The notes under the pieces are model-generated. The model was not told the DNA's origin and ran no database searches. It saw nothing but the letters and a program-made list of their open reading frames with translations. Below, one piece after another: positions 38,382 through 48,111 of a stretch of DNA of 64,000 nt (its first letter is position 1; every line of letters begins with the position of its first letter). Source of the DNA: UBA11865 sp963749825 (lineage in GTDB: Bacteria; Chloroflexota; Anaerolineae; Promineifilales; Promineifilaceae). The stretch spans positions 1-64,000 of the forward strand of contig CAVVOI010000020.1 in NCBI GenBank assembly GCA_963749825.1, given 5' to 3'. A program made the position numbers and the translations under genes.

Positions 38382-38529
38382 TTTATATGACCAATAACCT
38401 ATGCTGTTCTATGACTAATATGCTATTTCAAGCCCTAAAAATTTGATTTTGCCCATGCTATACTTGGATCATTATAGTGATTTCGTCTAAAAGTGACGAT
38501 GAATGGTCTTGGCGCCGCTGGAGGTTAGT

Positions 38530-39165
38530 GTGAACAGTCTTGTTCCCCCAAGTGGCTATTACTATCCAAATCGTATAGCCCGCATTTATCTGCAGGCGAT
38601 GGAAGAGGTAATGGGTCGAAATGGTCTCAATGCCTTACTCAACCTGATCGGCCTGCATCGATATGTTGAAGAATTTCCCCCGAGCAACCTGGATCGGGCC
38701 TTTGATTTTTCCGACTTTTCAAATGTAAACCAGGGCGTGTTCGACATTTATGGACCGCGTGGCGGCAGGGGGCTATCTTTGCGCGGTGGGCGGGCAACGT
38801 TCGAGCGCGGCCTGAAAGGGTTCGGCGCTCTGGCAGGGGTAGGCGACCTGGCTTTTAAAGTCTTACCGGTAAGCACAAAGGTCAAGATTGGTTTGCCAGC
38901 GATGGCCCGGGTTTTTAGCCAGTTTAGCGATCAGATTTCTTATGTAGAAAGTTACAAAGACCACTATCTATATTATATCGATCGTTGCCCAGTCTGCTGG
39001 GGCCGTGAAAGCGAACATCATTACTGTTTCGTGGCGACGGGGCTGCTACAATCCGGCTTGAAGTGGGTCAGTGGCGGTCATGATTTTCACGTCCAAGAGA
39101 TCGAATGCATCGCTTCGGGCGGGAAATCTTGCATCTTCAAGATCGACAAACAACCTGTCCACTAA
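38530..39165 (+). CDS. V4R (4-vinyl reductase) domain protein
   Basis: About 211 residues from GTG 38530, chosen because GGAGG lies 5 bases upstream; an ATG at 38503 would add nine residues without a good ribosome site. The C-terminal ~100 residues fit the V4R domain: DRCPVCWGRESEHHYCFVATGLLQ, then GHDFHVQEIECIASGGKSCIF. The conserved Cys and His residues may bind a metal or small hydrocarbon ligand. V4R domains occur in bacteriochlorophyll synthesis proteins and in ligand sensors. The response regulator starts 130 bases downstream, which favours a sensory role here. Confidence 0.85.
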   Translation: MNSLVPPSGYYYPNRIARIYLQAMEEVMGRNGLNALLNLIGLHRYVEEFPPSNLDRAFDFSDFSNVNQGVFDIYGPRGGRGLSLRGGRATFERGLKGFGALAGVGDLAFKVLPVSTKVKIGLPAMARVFSQFSDQISYVESYKDHYLYYIDRCPVCWGRESEHHYCFVATGLLQSGLKWVSGGHDFHVQEIECIASGGKSCIFKIDKQPVH

Positions 39166-39295
39166 CGATTGACTCTTTTGAATAATGAGCGGCAAAGTTT
39201 GCCAATTCGGCAGTGAATGTTGCCTGGCAACTGCCAATTGGACGTGGGCATCCACTATTGATATTTGAATCCACATCTGTAAGAATAGGTAGCTA

Positions 39296-40177
39296 GTGAG
39301 CGAACAAGCGAAAATCCTAGTCGTTGAGGACGAAGTCGACTTAGCAGAAATGTTAAGTACATACCTGCGCACGGAAGGTTATCATGTTACGGCCGTTGGC
39401 TGGGGAGAGGATGCTGTTCAAGCCGTGAACGATGCCGTTCCCGACTTGATTACCCTCGATATAAATTTGCCAGATATCGATGGCTATGAGGTCTGCCGTC
39501 GTATACGCGATATCAGGCGTGCGGAAAATGTGCCGGTCATCTTCTTGACCGAGAGGAAGAGTCGCAAAAACAAGTTGGCCGGACTTGAACTAGGAGCTGT
39601 CGACTATATAACCAAACCTTTCGACGTCCAAGAGCTTTCATTGCGCGTGAAGAACGCGCTTCGCCGTTCCCAATTGAGGACTTTAGACAATCTGATAACC
39701 GGCCTACCAGAAGGTCGACTCGTTCGCGAAAGGCTGGCTGAAATGCTCGCACAATCAGAATGGGCTGTGGTTATTACCGGCTTCGATGGCCTGAATGACT
39801 TTCGCGACAAGTACGGATTTGTTGCCGCGGACGACGTCGTTCGCGCCGCCGGTATCATGATCGGCAAAGCCTTGGAAGTAAGTGGGGCAGCCGATGATTT
39901 CCTAGGTCACATGGAAATGGCAGAGTTCCTAATCGTCACCAGACCCGAGCGTGCGGATGTTATCGCACAAAACTGTTATCTCAGGCTGGAGACATCGATC
40001 CCGTACTTCTACCCGGTGTTGGAGCAGGAGCCCACCCCTGATTTTCCAGCCTTGAGCCACTTATCAGCTAAGGCAGCAACCCTCAAATCCTCCGGCGGCC
40101 GTATCTCAAATTTCAAAGATCTGCACCGAGCCCTCACAAACGACATGGAACTTTATACCAGGCAACAGACTCTCTAA
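39296..40177 (+). CDS. Response regulator with degenerate GGDEF-like output
   Basis: 293 residues from GTG. Residues 1-125 form a receiver domain with the acidic pocket in VVEDEVD, the phosphoacceptor Asp near 55 (LITLDINLPD), and a conserved Lys in YITKPFD. The remaining ~165 residues have the GGDEF-domain pattern (TGLPEGRLVRERLAEML at the start, FDGLNDFRDKYG in the middle), but the signature is GHMEMAEF, lacking the catalytic GGDEF. It is therefore unlikely to make cyclic-di-GMP and may bind nucleotide or protein instead. No histidine kinase is adjacent; the V4R protein upstream is the closest candidate partner. Confidence 0.85.
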   Translation: MSEQAKILVVEDEVDLAEMLSTYLRTEGYHVTAVGWGEDAVQAVNDAVPDLITLDINLPDIDGYEVCRRIRDIRRAENVPVIFLTERKSRKNKLAGLELGAVDYITKPFDVQELSLRVKNALRRSQLRTLDNLITGLPEGRLVRERLAEMLAQSEWAVVITGFDGLNDFRDKYGFVAADDVVRAAGIMIGKALEVSGAADDFLGHMEMAEFLIVTRPERADVIAQNCYLRLETSIPYFYPVLEQEPTPDFPALSHLSAKAATLKSSGGRISNFKDLHRALTNDMELYTRQQTL

Positions 40178-40209
40178 GATTGTGATCCTGGGTCAAAAAA
40201 TATCTTACC

Positions 40210-40238
40210 CTGACAAGGCTCTATTTCTAGGCTAGAAT
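40210..40238 (+). promoter_or_regulatory. Candidate promoter of the envelope-glycan operon
   Basis: CTGACA (40210-40215) and TAGAAT (40233-40238) are separated by 17 bases, ~155 bases before the GT2 start at 40393. This would leave a fairly long leader. Confidence 0.5.
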
Positions 40239-40392
40239 CATGTCCAGTAAATAGGATTAACATTCGGCCGTGCATTTTCGGTTGAATCGCAGAAATAGTC
40301 GCCTGATCATCCTGTCGTTCACAGCGAAGAAGCTTGCTGGATTTGGCGAATGATATTTTTATCGACGCAACTTTCGAATTCGTGAAAATCAC

Positions 40393-41178
40393 ATGCAGAA
40401 ATGCGTGGTCGTCATTCCTACATATAACGAAGCAAACAATCTCCCGGTGTTGGCTGCCGAACTTTGGGCGCTAAAACTTCCTGGTTTATCCATTTTGGTC
40501 GTCGATGGGAATTCTCCGGATGGCACCGGTGATATTGCCGACGAGCTAGCCAAGCAGCGCCCTGGCGAGATTTTTAGCTTGCACCTCTCGTCTAGGGGCG
40601 GTCTACGGCGGGCCTATGTTGCCGGTTTTAAGTGGGCGCTATCCCATGAGGCCGACATCGTTGTTCAAATGGATTGCGACTTCTCCCACTCGCCCAGCTA
40701 TATTCACGACTTTCTTGAGGGAATTCAAAAGGCCGACCTGGTCATTGGATCTCGTTACGTTCCCGGCGGCAAACTGGACGATCGCATGAGCGCTTCAACC
40801 TATCTTCAAAGCTGGTGGGCCAATGCCATCTACGCCAGGACCATTCTTAATCTCGAAATAAAGGACGCGACAACCGGTTTTCGCTGCTGGCGAGCAGAGG
40901 CGCTGCGGGGCATCGATCTCGACGCCATTATCTCAAACGGGTATAGTTTTCAGATCGAAATGGTATACGTCGCAGAAAAACTAGGTTACAAGATCATCGA
41001 GATACCCATTCACTATGAAGACAGGCGTCTTGGCCAAAGCAAACTTAGATGGCCTGACAAAGTTGAAGCGGCTTTTCGAACCTGGCAGATTTGGTGGCGG
41101 TATCGAGATTTCCCCCAAACTGAGCAGAGCGCCGAGTTGCAGAAGACCCTCGACGCGACAAACGAGCGTCAAAAATAG
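40393..41178 (+). CDS. Polyprenol-phosphate mannosyltransferase-like GT2
   Basis: A 261-residue GT-A enzyme similar to Dpm1/Ppm1. It has the N-terminal VVIPTYNEANNLPVL, the nucleotide-sugar Asp in VVDGNSPDGTG, the metal-binding MDCDFSHSP, and LVIGSRYVPGG followed by the TTGFRCWR acceptor region. There are no membrane helices. It would load a sugar from a nucleotide donor onto a lipid carrier at the cytoplasmic face, providing the donor for GT-C enzymes such as the GT39 encoded 5 kb downstream. The large YfhO-flippase gene starts 32 bases after its stop. Confidence 0.92.
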   Translation: MQKCVVVIPTYNEANNLPVLAAELWALKLPGLSILVVDGNSPDGTGDIADELAKQRPGEIFSLHLSSRGGLRRAYVAGFKWALSHEADIVVQMDCDFSHSPSYIHDFLEGIQKADLVIGSRYVPGGKLDDRMSASTYLQSWWANAIYARTILNLEIKDATTGFRCWRAEALRGIDLDAIISNGYSFQIEMVYVAEKLGYKIIEIPIHYEDRRLGQSKLRWPDKVEAAFRTWQIWWRYRDFPQTEQSAELQKTLDATNERQK

Positions 41179-41209
41179 TGAGCCATCGCCAACAGCTGCT
41201 CAGCTGTAG

Positions 41210-44200
41210 GTGACACGCCCTATGAGCCGGCTAAAAACATTCAAATCAGATGCCATCTTCTCAGATGCCATGATCGTGGCAGGATTCCTTATCCTGCCGT
41301 TTTTGCTGTTTGCGACCGTAACCCTGGGTTCCAAGACAATGTTGCCGGCCGATAACCTCGTTCAATGGCAACCCTGGACAACAGCAAGCGAGGAACTGAA
41401 CGTTGATTTCCCGCACAACGGCTTACTGAGCGATATGATCTTGGAAAACTATGCCTGGAAAAGATTTATTGCCGTCAATCTTCGCCAGGGGGATATTCCG
41501 CTCTGGAATCCCAATACTTTTGCCGGCACGCCATTTTTAGCTACCGGACAGCACTCGGCTTACTATCCATTTAGTTTCATTTTTCTGATCCTGCCGATAG
41601 CCAAGGCTTACGGCTGGTACACGCTGATCCAACTATGGTTGGCGGGAGTCTTCACTTATCTCTTCGGCCGTGTCTTGGGCTTGCGCCGCCCGAGCGCCGC
41701 TATTGCTGGCCTGGTCTTCCAGGGAAGCGGGTTTTTGATCGTCAGCAGCGCCGTCTTCCCCATGATCCTGGGCGCCGCCATCTGGCTGCCGCTCTTGCTG
41801 ACTTGCGTCGAAAAGATCATTCGTAATGCTTCCAGCCCTTCCGGAGCGGGACGAACCCTTCCCTGGGCCGTGCTCGGAGCCCTCGCTTTGGGCACCCAAC
41901 TGCTCGCCGGTCATATCGAGATTACTTATTACACCTTGTTGGTCATGGGAATATTCGCCGTCTGGCGTTTGGCCGGCCGTGTATACAATTGGATCCGGAA
42001 CGGCACATCTTCATGGCTGCCAAAATTAATCAAACCGGCGGCCTGGTTGGCTGGCTTCGTCCTCATGGGTCTATTACTCGGAGCAGTGCAATTCATCCCA
42101 TTCTTGGAAGTTGGCCAGGCGAACTTCCGCGAAGGTTCGGCGACTCTCGAACAGATCCGGGGCTGGGCTTTTCCGCCAAGACGGGTATTGACGCTCGCTA
42201 TGCCCGACTTCTTTGGAAGTCCGGCCGATCACGCTTACCTGGACATAGTTGAAGCCCGATCGCTACCTTTCACCACTAACTATTACGGCGAAACCAATCC
42301 CCACGGCGCATTCACCAGCGATTGGGGCATCAAGAATTATGTCGAAGGCGGTATCTACCTTGGGGTACTTACCCTAATCCTGGCCTTGCTAGGTGTCTGG
42401 TCGGCCTGGCGACGCCGGCCGGACCGGCGATCAGAGATTAGCTTCTTCACTATACTTAGCCTGCTTTCGCTGTCATTTATTTTTGGCACACCCCTGTATG
42501 CTATTTTGTACTATGCTCTTCCCGGTATAAACCAGCTTCACTCGCCTTTCCGCTGGGTATTTCCTCTCACGTTGTCCGTCGCCCTATTGGCCGGTTATGG
42601 AATGGACACCGTGGCTGAGAGCAGGGAGCAAAGTCGGGATTCAGCGACAACCAAGAAACGAGGTGATCATCGAGTCTCGCCGCTCGTTTCTCTTTTTACC
42701 CTCAATACTAAACCATCGATCGTTACACTGCTTGCCGGCCTGGCATTTTGGGGCGGGCTCTTAATTTCAGTTGCCTTGCTTTTATCCCGGCTCTTTTATA
42801 GCCAGATTGAACCGGTTCTCGAAGGGTTTTTCTTAGGTTTAGAGCGAGCGCCTGACGCCTTTCCCAGCACACAGGCATTCTATGGTCACGAATTTGAACA
42901 AGTCGCCATCTTAGCCCTCATGCTGATAGCCAGCGGTCTCGTGCTGCGAGCTAGCTGTTCTAGTATTACCTTAGCCGGCCGTTCCGTGTGGATCTTCCTG
43001 GCAGCTATCGTCGTCGGACTGGACCTTTTTATCGCCGGCTACGGTTTCAACGCTTCGGCCGACCCGACCTTATTAGACTACAAACCGGAACTTGTCCAAT
43101 GGCTGGAGGAACAGCCGGGCATCTGGCGTTTGACAACCTTTACGCCCCATGGCGATAAACCCCTTAATGCCAACCTGCCCTGGTTAAGCGATCTGCAGGA
43201 TATACGAGGTTACGACTCGATCATCCTGAAGCAGTATACCGACTATATGGCTGCTATCGAGCCCCAAAACGAGCTCGAGTTCAATCGTGTCCAGCCTTTA
43301 GTCGACTGGCAGTCCATCAATTCACCTCTGCTAGACTTGTTAGGGGTGAAGTACATCATCACCGGGGAGCAGATTGAGTTGCCCAAGCTGCAACATCTGT
43401 GGCAAGGAGAAGGTCTGCACGTTTACGAGAATCTGGCTGTTGTCCCAAGAGCCTACGCGATCTCGCAACTGGCAACTGTGGTCACGGACGATGCCTTGAC
43501 GGCTATGCAGACCCTGGATCCGCGCAACTATGTTGTCCTGGAACAAAAGGATTGGCCTGGCGACCTCTTGGGAGAAGCCAGTCCACAAGCCTTAACTCCG
43601 GCCGAAATCACGGATTATCAAAATATCGAGGTCACCGTACAAGCGGCGGTAAATGAAGATTCCTGGTTGGTACTGAACGACACCTACTTTGAAGGTTGGA
43701 ACGCCTATGTGCGATCGCTCGACATGCCCGCTTCAGCGGGCCCAGAATCGGAAGAAGTGCAAGTCGAGTTATACCGGGTTAATGGGAATTTCCGGGGGGT
43801 ACTTTTAGAGCCCGGCAATTGGCAAGTCCGTTTTCGCTACAGCCCACTCACATTTAAGCTCGGCGGTCTGGCCAGCTTCATGGCTCTCATCATCATCACT
43901 TTTGCCGCGGTGGTTTGGGCCTGGCGCCGTCTGGTCAACCCAGATGCGCCCTTGACCAATACCCGGAGTATCGCCAAGAATAGTCTGGCGCCCATGGGGC
44001 TCAATCTATTCAACAAAGCCATCGATTTTGCTTTTGCCGCCTTTTATTTGCGCGTGCTTGGACCAGGGGATTCGGGCAAGTTCGCCACTGCCATCATCAT
44101 CGCCGGCTGGTTTGAAATCATCGCCAATTGGGGCTTGAATACGCTGTTAATTCGGGAAGTTTCCAAGGATAAGAGCCAGGCCGGTCGTTATTTGCTCAAC

Positions 44201-45448
44201 ACTTCACTTTTGCGTATCGCGACGGCCATTATCGCCAGTCTGCCCATATTTATCTATATCTTCACCGTCAATTCCACCGGCAACCAGCTTGATCAACAAA
44301 CGACAGCAGCCATCCTGTTTCTCATGATCGGCATGATTTTTTCTGGCCTGGGGCAAGGGCTGGCCGGCCTATTTTATGCCTATGAACAGGCAGAGGTCCC
44401 GGCCGTCATCACTACGGTCACCACTATCATAAAGGTTGGGCTTGGCGTGTTGGTCTTATTGCTGGGTTTTAGCTTCGTCGGGCTGGCCGCGATAACGATT
44501 CTGGTCAACTTCATCACCCTGCTGATCCTATTAGTGGCGGCGTTTCGCCAATTCCGAATTCCCGGGCCATGGCACGTCGACTTTGTCCTCCAGCGCCGGA
44601 TGTTTAAGCTGAGCTATCCATTGATGCTTAACCATTTATTCGCCGTGATATTTTTTCAGATCGATATCCCTTTGATGAAACAGATCAACGGTGATGTCGT
44701 CGTCGGCTGGTATAACAGCGCCTACAAATGGGTAAATGCTTTCAACGTCATCCCCTCGTTTTTTACATTCGCCCTATTTCCGGTGATATCGCGGCAAGTT
44801 CATAATGCCTTACCTGATGCCCAGCGTACGTTTCGCTTTTCCATCAAGCTGATGTTGCTAATATCTCTGCCATTGGCCGCAATCACCACCTTGTTGGCTC
44901 CGGTTATGATCGGCATCCTAGGCGGGCGTGAATTTTTGCCACATGGCGCCATTTCTTTGCAATTGGTCATCTGGTCCATTCCTATCGGCTGGATGAATAG
45001 CGTGACGAACTATGTTCTGATTGCTCTCGGCCGCGAAAGGTTTTTGACCCGGGCATTCATTCTCGGCGTCGGCTTCAATCTGGTCGCAAATCTCATTTTT
45101 CTACCCCGCTACAGTTACATTGCTGCCTCAATCATCACCATATTGTCCGAAATTGTGCTGCTGATCGTGTTTGCCTATTATTTGAGGCCCTCCATGCCAA
45201 ATGTCGGCTGGGCGGGCATCATCAAGCGGCCGCTGGCGGTGACGGCAATCATGATATGGGCGATCGTTTTGGGCAGCCTGGTAAGCCCAATCCTGGCCCT
45301 GGTTTTAGGGTTAATCGCTTACCCGGTCGGTTTATGGCTGCTCCGCGTATTTGGCGATGAAGAGCGGCAGATCCTTGGCGCTCTTTTGCCCAAGGAACTG
45401 GCAAGCCGCCTGTCCCTGGCCAAAGCTGAAACAGGGGAATTGGATTGA
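41210..45448 (+). CDS. YfhO-like membrane protein fused to an oligosaccharide flippase
   Basis: A 1412-residue polytopic protein. Residues ~1-880 resemble YfhO/GT-C-type membrane proteins: a first helix, a loop with NGLLSDMILENYAWKRF, many helices, an extracytoplasmic domain (residues ~620-870, e.g. DPTLLDYKPELVQWL, LLDLLGVKYIIT), then a last helix. Residues ~905-1400 resemble a Wzx/MATE-type polysaccharide flippase (FAAFYLRVLGPGDSGKFATA, LGQGLAGLFYAYEQAEVP, about 12 helices). No stop or frame change lies between. It starts at GTG 41210 or ATG 41222. YfhO proteins decorate teichoic acids and flippases move lipid-linked sugars, so the fusion couples glycosyl transfer to export; this is inference. 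Confidence 0.85.
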   Translation: MTRPMSRLKTFKSDAIFSDAMIVAGFLILPFLLFATVTLGSKTMLPADNLVQWQPWTTASEELNVDFPHNGLLSDMILENYAWKRFIAVNLRQGDIPLWNPNTFAGTPFLATGQHSAYYPFSFIFLILPIAKAYGWYTLIQLWLAGVFTYLFGRVLGLRRPSAAIAGLVFQGSGFLIVSSAVFPMILGAAIWLPLLLTCVEKIIRNASSPSGAGRTLPWAVLGALALGTQLLAGHIEITYYTLLVMGIFAVWRLAGRVYNWIRNGTSSWLPKLIKPAAWLAGFVLMGLLLGAVQFIPFLEVGQANFREGSATLEQIRGWAFPPRRVLTLAMPDFFGSPADHAYLDIVEARSLPFTTNYYGETNPHGAFTSDWGIKNYVEGGIYLGVLTLILALLGVWSAWRRRPDRRSEISFFTILSLLSLSFIFGTPLYAILYYALPGINQLHSPFRWVFPLTLSVALLAGYGMDTVAESREQSRDSATTKKRGDHRVSPLVSLFTLNTKPSIVTLLAGLAFWGGLLISVALLLSRLFYSQIEPVLEGFFLGLERAPDAFPSTQAFYGHEFEQVAILALMLIASGLVLRASCSSITLAGRSVWIFLAAIVVGLDLFIAGYGFNASADPTLLDYKPELVQWLEEQPGIWRLTTFTPHGDKPLNANLPWLSDLQDIRGYDSIILKQYTDYMAAIEPQNELEFNRVQPLVDWQSINSPLLDLLGVKYIITGEQIELPKLQHLWQGEGLHVYENLAVVPRAYAISQLATVVTDDALTAMQTLDPRNYVVLEQKDWPGDLLGEASPQALTPAEITDYQNIEVTVQAAVNEDSWLVLNDTYFEGWNAYVRSLDMPASAGPESEEVQVELYRVNGNFRGVLLEPGNWQVRFRYSPLTFKLGGLASFMALIIITFAAVVWAWRRLVNPDAPLTNTRSIAKNSLAPMGLNLFNKAIDFAFAAFYLRVLGPGDSGKFATAIIIAGWFEIIANWGLNTLLIREVSKDKSQAGRYLLNTSLLRIATAIIASLPIFIYIFTVNSTGNQLDQQTTAAILFLMIGMIFSGLGQGLAGLFYAYEQAEVPAVITTVTTIIKVGLGVLVLLLGFSFVGLAAITILVNFITLLILLVAAFRQFRIPGPWHVDFVLQRRMFKLSYPLMLNHLFAVIFFQIDIPLMKQINGDVVVGWYNSAYKWVNAFNVIPSFFTFALFPVISRQVHNALPDAQRTFRFSIKLMLLISLPLAAITTLLAPVMIGILGGREFLPHGAISLQLVIWSIPIGWMNSVTNYVLIALGRERFLTRAFILGVGFNLVANLIFLPRYSYIAASIITILSEIVLLIVFAYYLRPSMPNVGWAGIIKRPLAVTAIMIWAIVLGSLVSPILALVLGLIAYPVGLWLLRVFGDEERQILGALLPKELASRLSLAKAETGELD

Positions 45449-45451
45449 GGT

Positions 45452-47494
45452 ATGGAAGCGAGAACTAAGCCCTGGTGGGCCACCAACTATCGCCTCATTC
45501 TCGCGGTTGTGCTACTTCTAGCGGCCGTATTGCGCCTTTACGGGCTCAATAATTTATCGCCACCCGGGTTGGAACATGACGAGGTAGCCCATTGGCTGAT
45601 CAACACCGATATCCTTGAAGGCAATCACGCCCTTTATTTCGCCGAGGCGTATGGCCATGAAGCAGGTTATCATTACCTGCAGACTTTGTTCATGGTCCTT
45701 TTGGGCGAAAATGCCTTTGTATTGCGCCTGCCATCAGCCTTTGCCGGTATTTTATTAGTAGCCGTTAGCTTCGCCCTCGCTCGCCGTTTATTCGGACTAA
45801 AAACCGCGCTCTTGTCAGCTACCCTGTTAGCCGTTCTCTTTTGGCCTGTCTTTTACAGTCGTTTAGCCTTGCGGGCCATCTCCTTGCCTTTGTTGTCTGG
45901 TTTATCAGCTTATTTTTGGTGGCAAGGTTGGATGGGCGCACCCAGCCCGCCAAAACAACCACTGGGGGACAAGGTAGAAACGAAGGGAACCTCCTCCGAC
46001 CGATGGTGGCCAAAGCTATCACCTGTCGTTTGGTTCGTACTCGCCGGCCTATTCGCAGGGCTCACTTTCTACACCTACATGGCCAGCCGGGTGGTGCCGA
46101 TCTTTTATTTGCTGTTTGCCGGATATTTATTGCTTTTTCACCGCACCAAGCTGAAATCACACTGGAAAGGGGTTTTACTCTTCTTTTTGGTTTACCTGGT
46201 CGTTGTTGCCCCTTTGGCGTTGTATCTGTTGGCGAATCCAGGGACCGAAGCTCGAATTGACGAGGTCGATGCGCCGCTGCGGGCTTTACTGTCTGGTGAC
46301 CTTGGACCGGCAATCAGCAATAGCATCAAGATTTTGGGGATGTTTGGCGTCCGTGGCGATCCCTTGTGGCGGCAAAATGTGGCCTATCTACCGGTATTCG
46401 AACCCATTGTAGCCGTTTTCTTTTATATTGGACTCTTGATTTCCTTATGGCGATGGCGAGAAGAAAGGCATCTATTCCTAATGCTTTGGCTATTCACGGC
46501 CGCTATTCCAAGTATTGTTACTATAGATGCGCCAAGTAGCATTCGGATAATCAATGCCTTACCCATTTTGACCATAATTCCGGTTATAGGATCCGAAGTT
46601 ATTCAGTTTTTTAGGCCTTTATCCACAGTATCTACCAAGTTATCCCCAAAAATCATCAAAATCGGGGCTATTGTTGTAATAATCGCGCTACTGGTTATTT
46701 ATATTGGCCGTAGTACCATAGACCTGTTCCAGGTATGGCCAAAAAACGAAGAAGTTCAGTTTGTTTGGCAGAAAGCATTGACCGATATGGCCAGCTATTT
46801 AGATCAGCAGGAAGAGAGCGGAGCGGTGGCCATCGGCGGCTGGTCTGCCGAGTCGCTAGATCCGCCCACGATGGCACTCGCTTTAAGACGAGAAGATCTC
46901 AGTTTGCGCTTTTTTGATCCATCCCAGGCGATCATCATACCGGCCGGTTCGCCGTCTGGTCATGCCCGGATCGCCTTTCCAGTCATAAATCCTATTCAAC
47001 CTGATTTAAAGGCCTGGCTAGAGGGGCAAGAGCTGAGATCGCGGAATGAGGGCTCTTTTGAAACTATCGAAATTGCAGGTGGAGTCCCTTTCCAACCTCA
47101 AAAACCAGCAGAGGTCATATTTGGCGATGAGATCACCTTGCTGGGCTACGATCTGTTACCTTCTGAGGATGTCGCTCCCGGAAATAGCGAAGGTGAATCA
47201 ATCCAATTGGTGACTTATTGGCAGGTTAACGCCGCCCCTGACAGTCCCCGCCGTATCTTTCTGCACGCGATAAACGATGGAGGGGAGATCGTCGCCCAGA
47301 ACGATACGCTTGGCGCCCCGGCCGAATTCTGGTTAGCCGGAGACATACTTCTCCAATATCATGAGTTGGATATGGTCCCCTATGATGGTTCGCTCAAGTT
47401 TCATATTGGTTTCTACGATCCGGCTAGCGGCCGTAGGTTGTTAACCGATGCGGGCACCGACCATGTTCCTTTGGAAATCGAACAAGCAAAATAG
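45452..47494 (+). CDS. GT39-family (PMT/ArnT-like) membrane glycosyltransferase
   Basis: A 680-residue GT-C protein starting three bases after the fusion gene's stop, so translationally linked to it. The first loop after helix 1 has the catalytic-type acidic motif EHDEVAHW. About ten further hydrophobic helices follow (LLLAVLFWPVFYSRLALRA, GLFAGLTFYTYMASRVVP). From ~residue 480 there is a soluble extracytoplasmic beta-rich domain (EITLLGYDLL, LVTYWQVNAAP, RIFLHAIND). It probably transfers a sugar from the lipid carrier made by the GT2 to a protein or glycan outside the membrane. Confidence 0.88.
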   Translation: MEARTKPWWATNYRLILAVVLLLAAVLRLYGLNNLSPPGLEHDEVAHWLINTDILEGNHALYFAEAYGHEAGYHYLQTLFMVLLGENAFVLRLPSAFAGILLVAVSFALARRLFGLKTALLSATLLAVLFWPVFYSRLALRAISLPLLSGLSAYFWWQGWMGAPSPPKQPLGDKVETKGTSSDRWWPKLSPVVWFVLAGLFAGLTFYTYMASRVVPIFYLLFAGYLLLFHRTKLKSHWKGVLLFFLVYLVVVAPLALYLLANPGTEARIDEVDAPLRALLSGDLGPAISNSIKILGMFGVRGDPLWRQNVAYLPVFEPIVAVFFYIGLLISLWRWREERHLFLMLWLFTAAIPSIVTIDAPSSIRIINALPILTIIPVIGSEVIQFFRPLSTVSTKLSPKIIKIGAIVVIIALLVIYIGRSTIDLFQVWPKNEEVQFVWQKALTDMASYLDQQEESGAVAIGGWSAESLDPPTMALALRREDLSLRFFDPSQAIIIPAGSPSGHARIAFPVINPIQPDLKAWLEGQELRSRNEGSFETIEIAGGVPFQPQKPAEVIFGDEITLLGYDLLPSEDVAPGNSEGESIQLVTYWQVNAAPDSPRRIFLHAINDGGEIVAQNDTLGAPAEFWLAGDILLQYHELDMVPYDGSLKFHIGFYDPASGRRLLTDAGTDHVPLEIEQAK

Positions 47495-47583
47495 TTGATT
47501 GTTTACTAATAGGAGCGGACGCATCGCTGGAACCATGAGTCAGGGTAATGGGATCAAGCCAGTGAGGATTCATAGGCAAAGAA

Positions 47584-47616
47584 GAAAAAAAGAGCGCCAA
47601 TGGCGCTCTTTTTTTT
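47584..47616. terminator. Bidirectional intrinsic terminator
   Basis: The 8-bp stem agagcgcc / ggcgctct with a 3-base loop is flanked by an A7 run on the left and a T-rich run on the right. It lies between the convergent GT39 and greA genes and can serve both. Confidence 0.9.
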
Positions 47617-47634
47617 AACGTTTGACGATCGTTC

Positions 47635-48111
47635 TCATTCAATCGCTTGGACGGTCATTTGAATATCGCCGGCCGGCGCTTTAACCGTCACCACCTGTCC
47701 TACTTTAGCTCCCAGCAAGGCGCGGCCGATAGGTGACTCATTGGAGATGCGGCCATTGCCTGGATCGGCCTCGTGAACGCCGACGATAAAATAGCTTTCG
47801 GGTTCATCTTCAAACCCTTTCTCGGCTACCGTTACCGTGCAGCCTACGCGGACTTTGTCCGCCCGGCCGTCGTTTTCGATGACTTCCGCCCGGCGCAGGG
47901 AATCCTCCAGGTCTTTGATTCGACCTTCGACGAATGCCTGTTCTTGTTTGGCGTAATCGTAGTCAGCGTTTTCTGACAAATCACCGTGGGCAATTGCCAG
48001 CTCCAAGCGATGCGATATTTCCGCGCGCCGCTCATTTTTCAAGAAGTGGAGTTCAGCCTTGATCTTTTCTAAACCTTCTTCGGTTACGTATACTACAGTG
48101 TCATTATTCAT
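47635..48111 (-). CDS. greA: Transcription elongation factor GreA
   Basis: 158 residues, normal for GreA. The N-terminal coiled coil carries the acidic tip (LAIAHGDLSENADYDYAKQEQAFVEGRI), which enters the polymerase secondary channel to stimulate cleavage of backtracked RNA. The C-terminal FKBP-like domain ends with SNESPIGRALLGAKVGQVVTVKAP. The start follows an AGGTTATTTC stretch. It is monocistronic between a terminator and a long intergenic region. Confidence 0.96.
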   Translation of the reverse strand: MNNDTVVYVTEEGLEKIKAELHFLKNERRAEISHRLELAIAHGDLSENADYDYAKQEQAFVEGRIKDLEDSLRRAEVIENDGRADKVRVGCTVTVAEKGFEDEPESYFIVGVHEADPGNGRISNESPIGRALLGAKVGQVVTVKAPAGDIQMTVQAIE

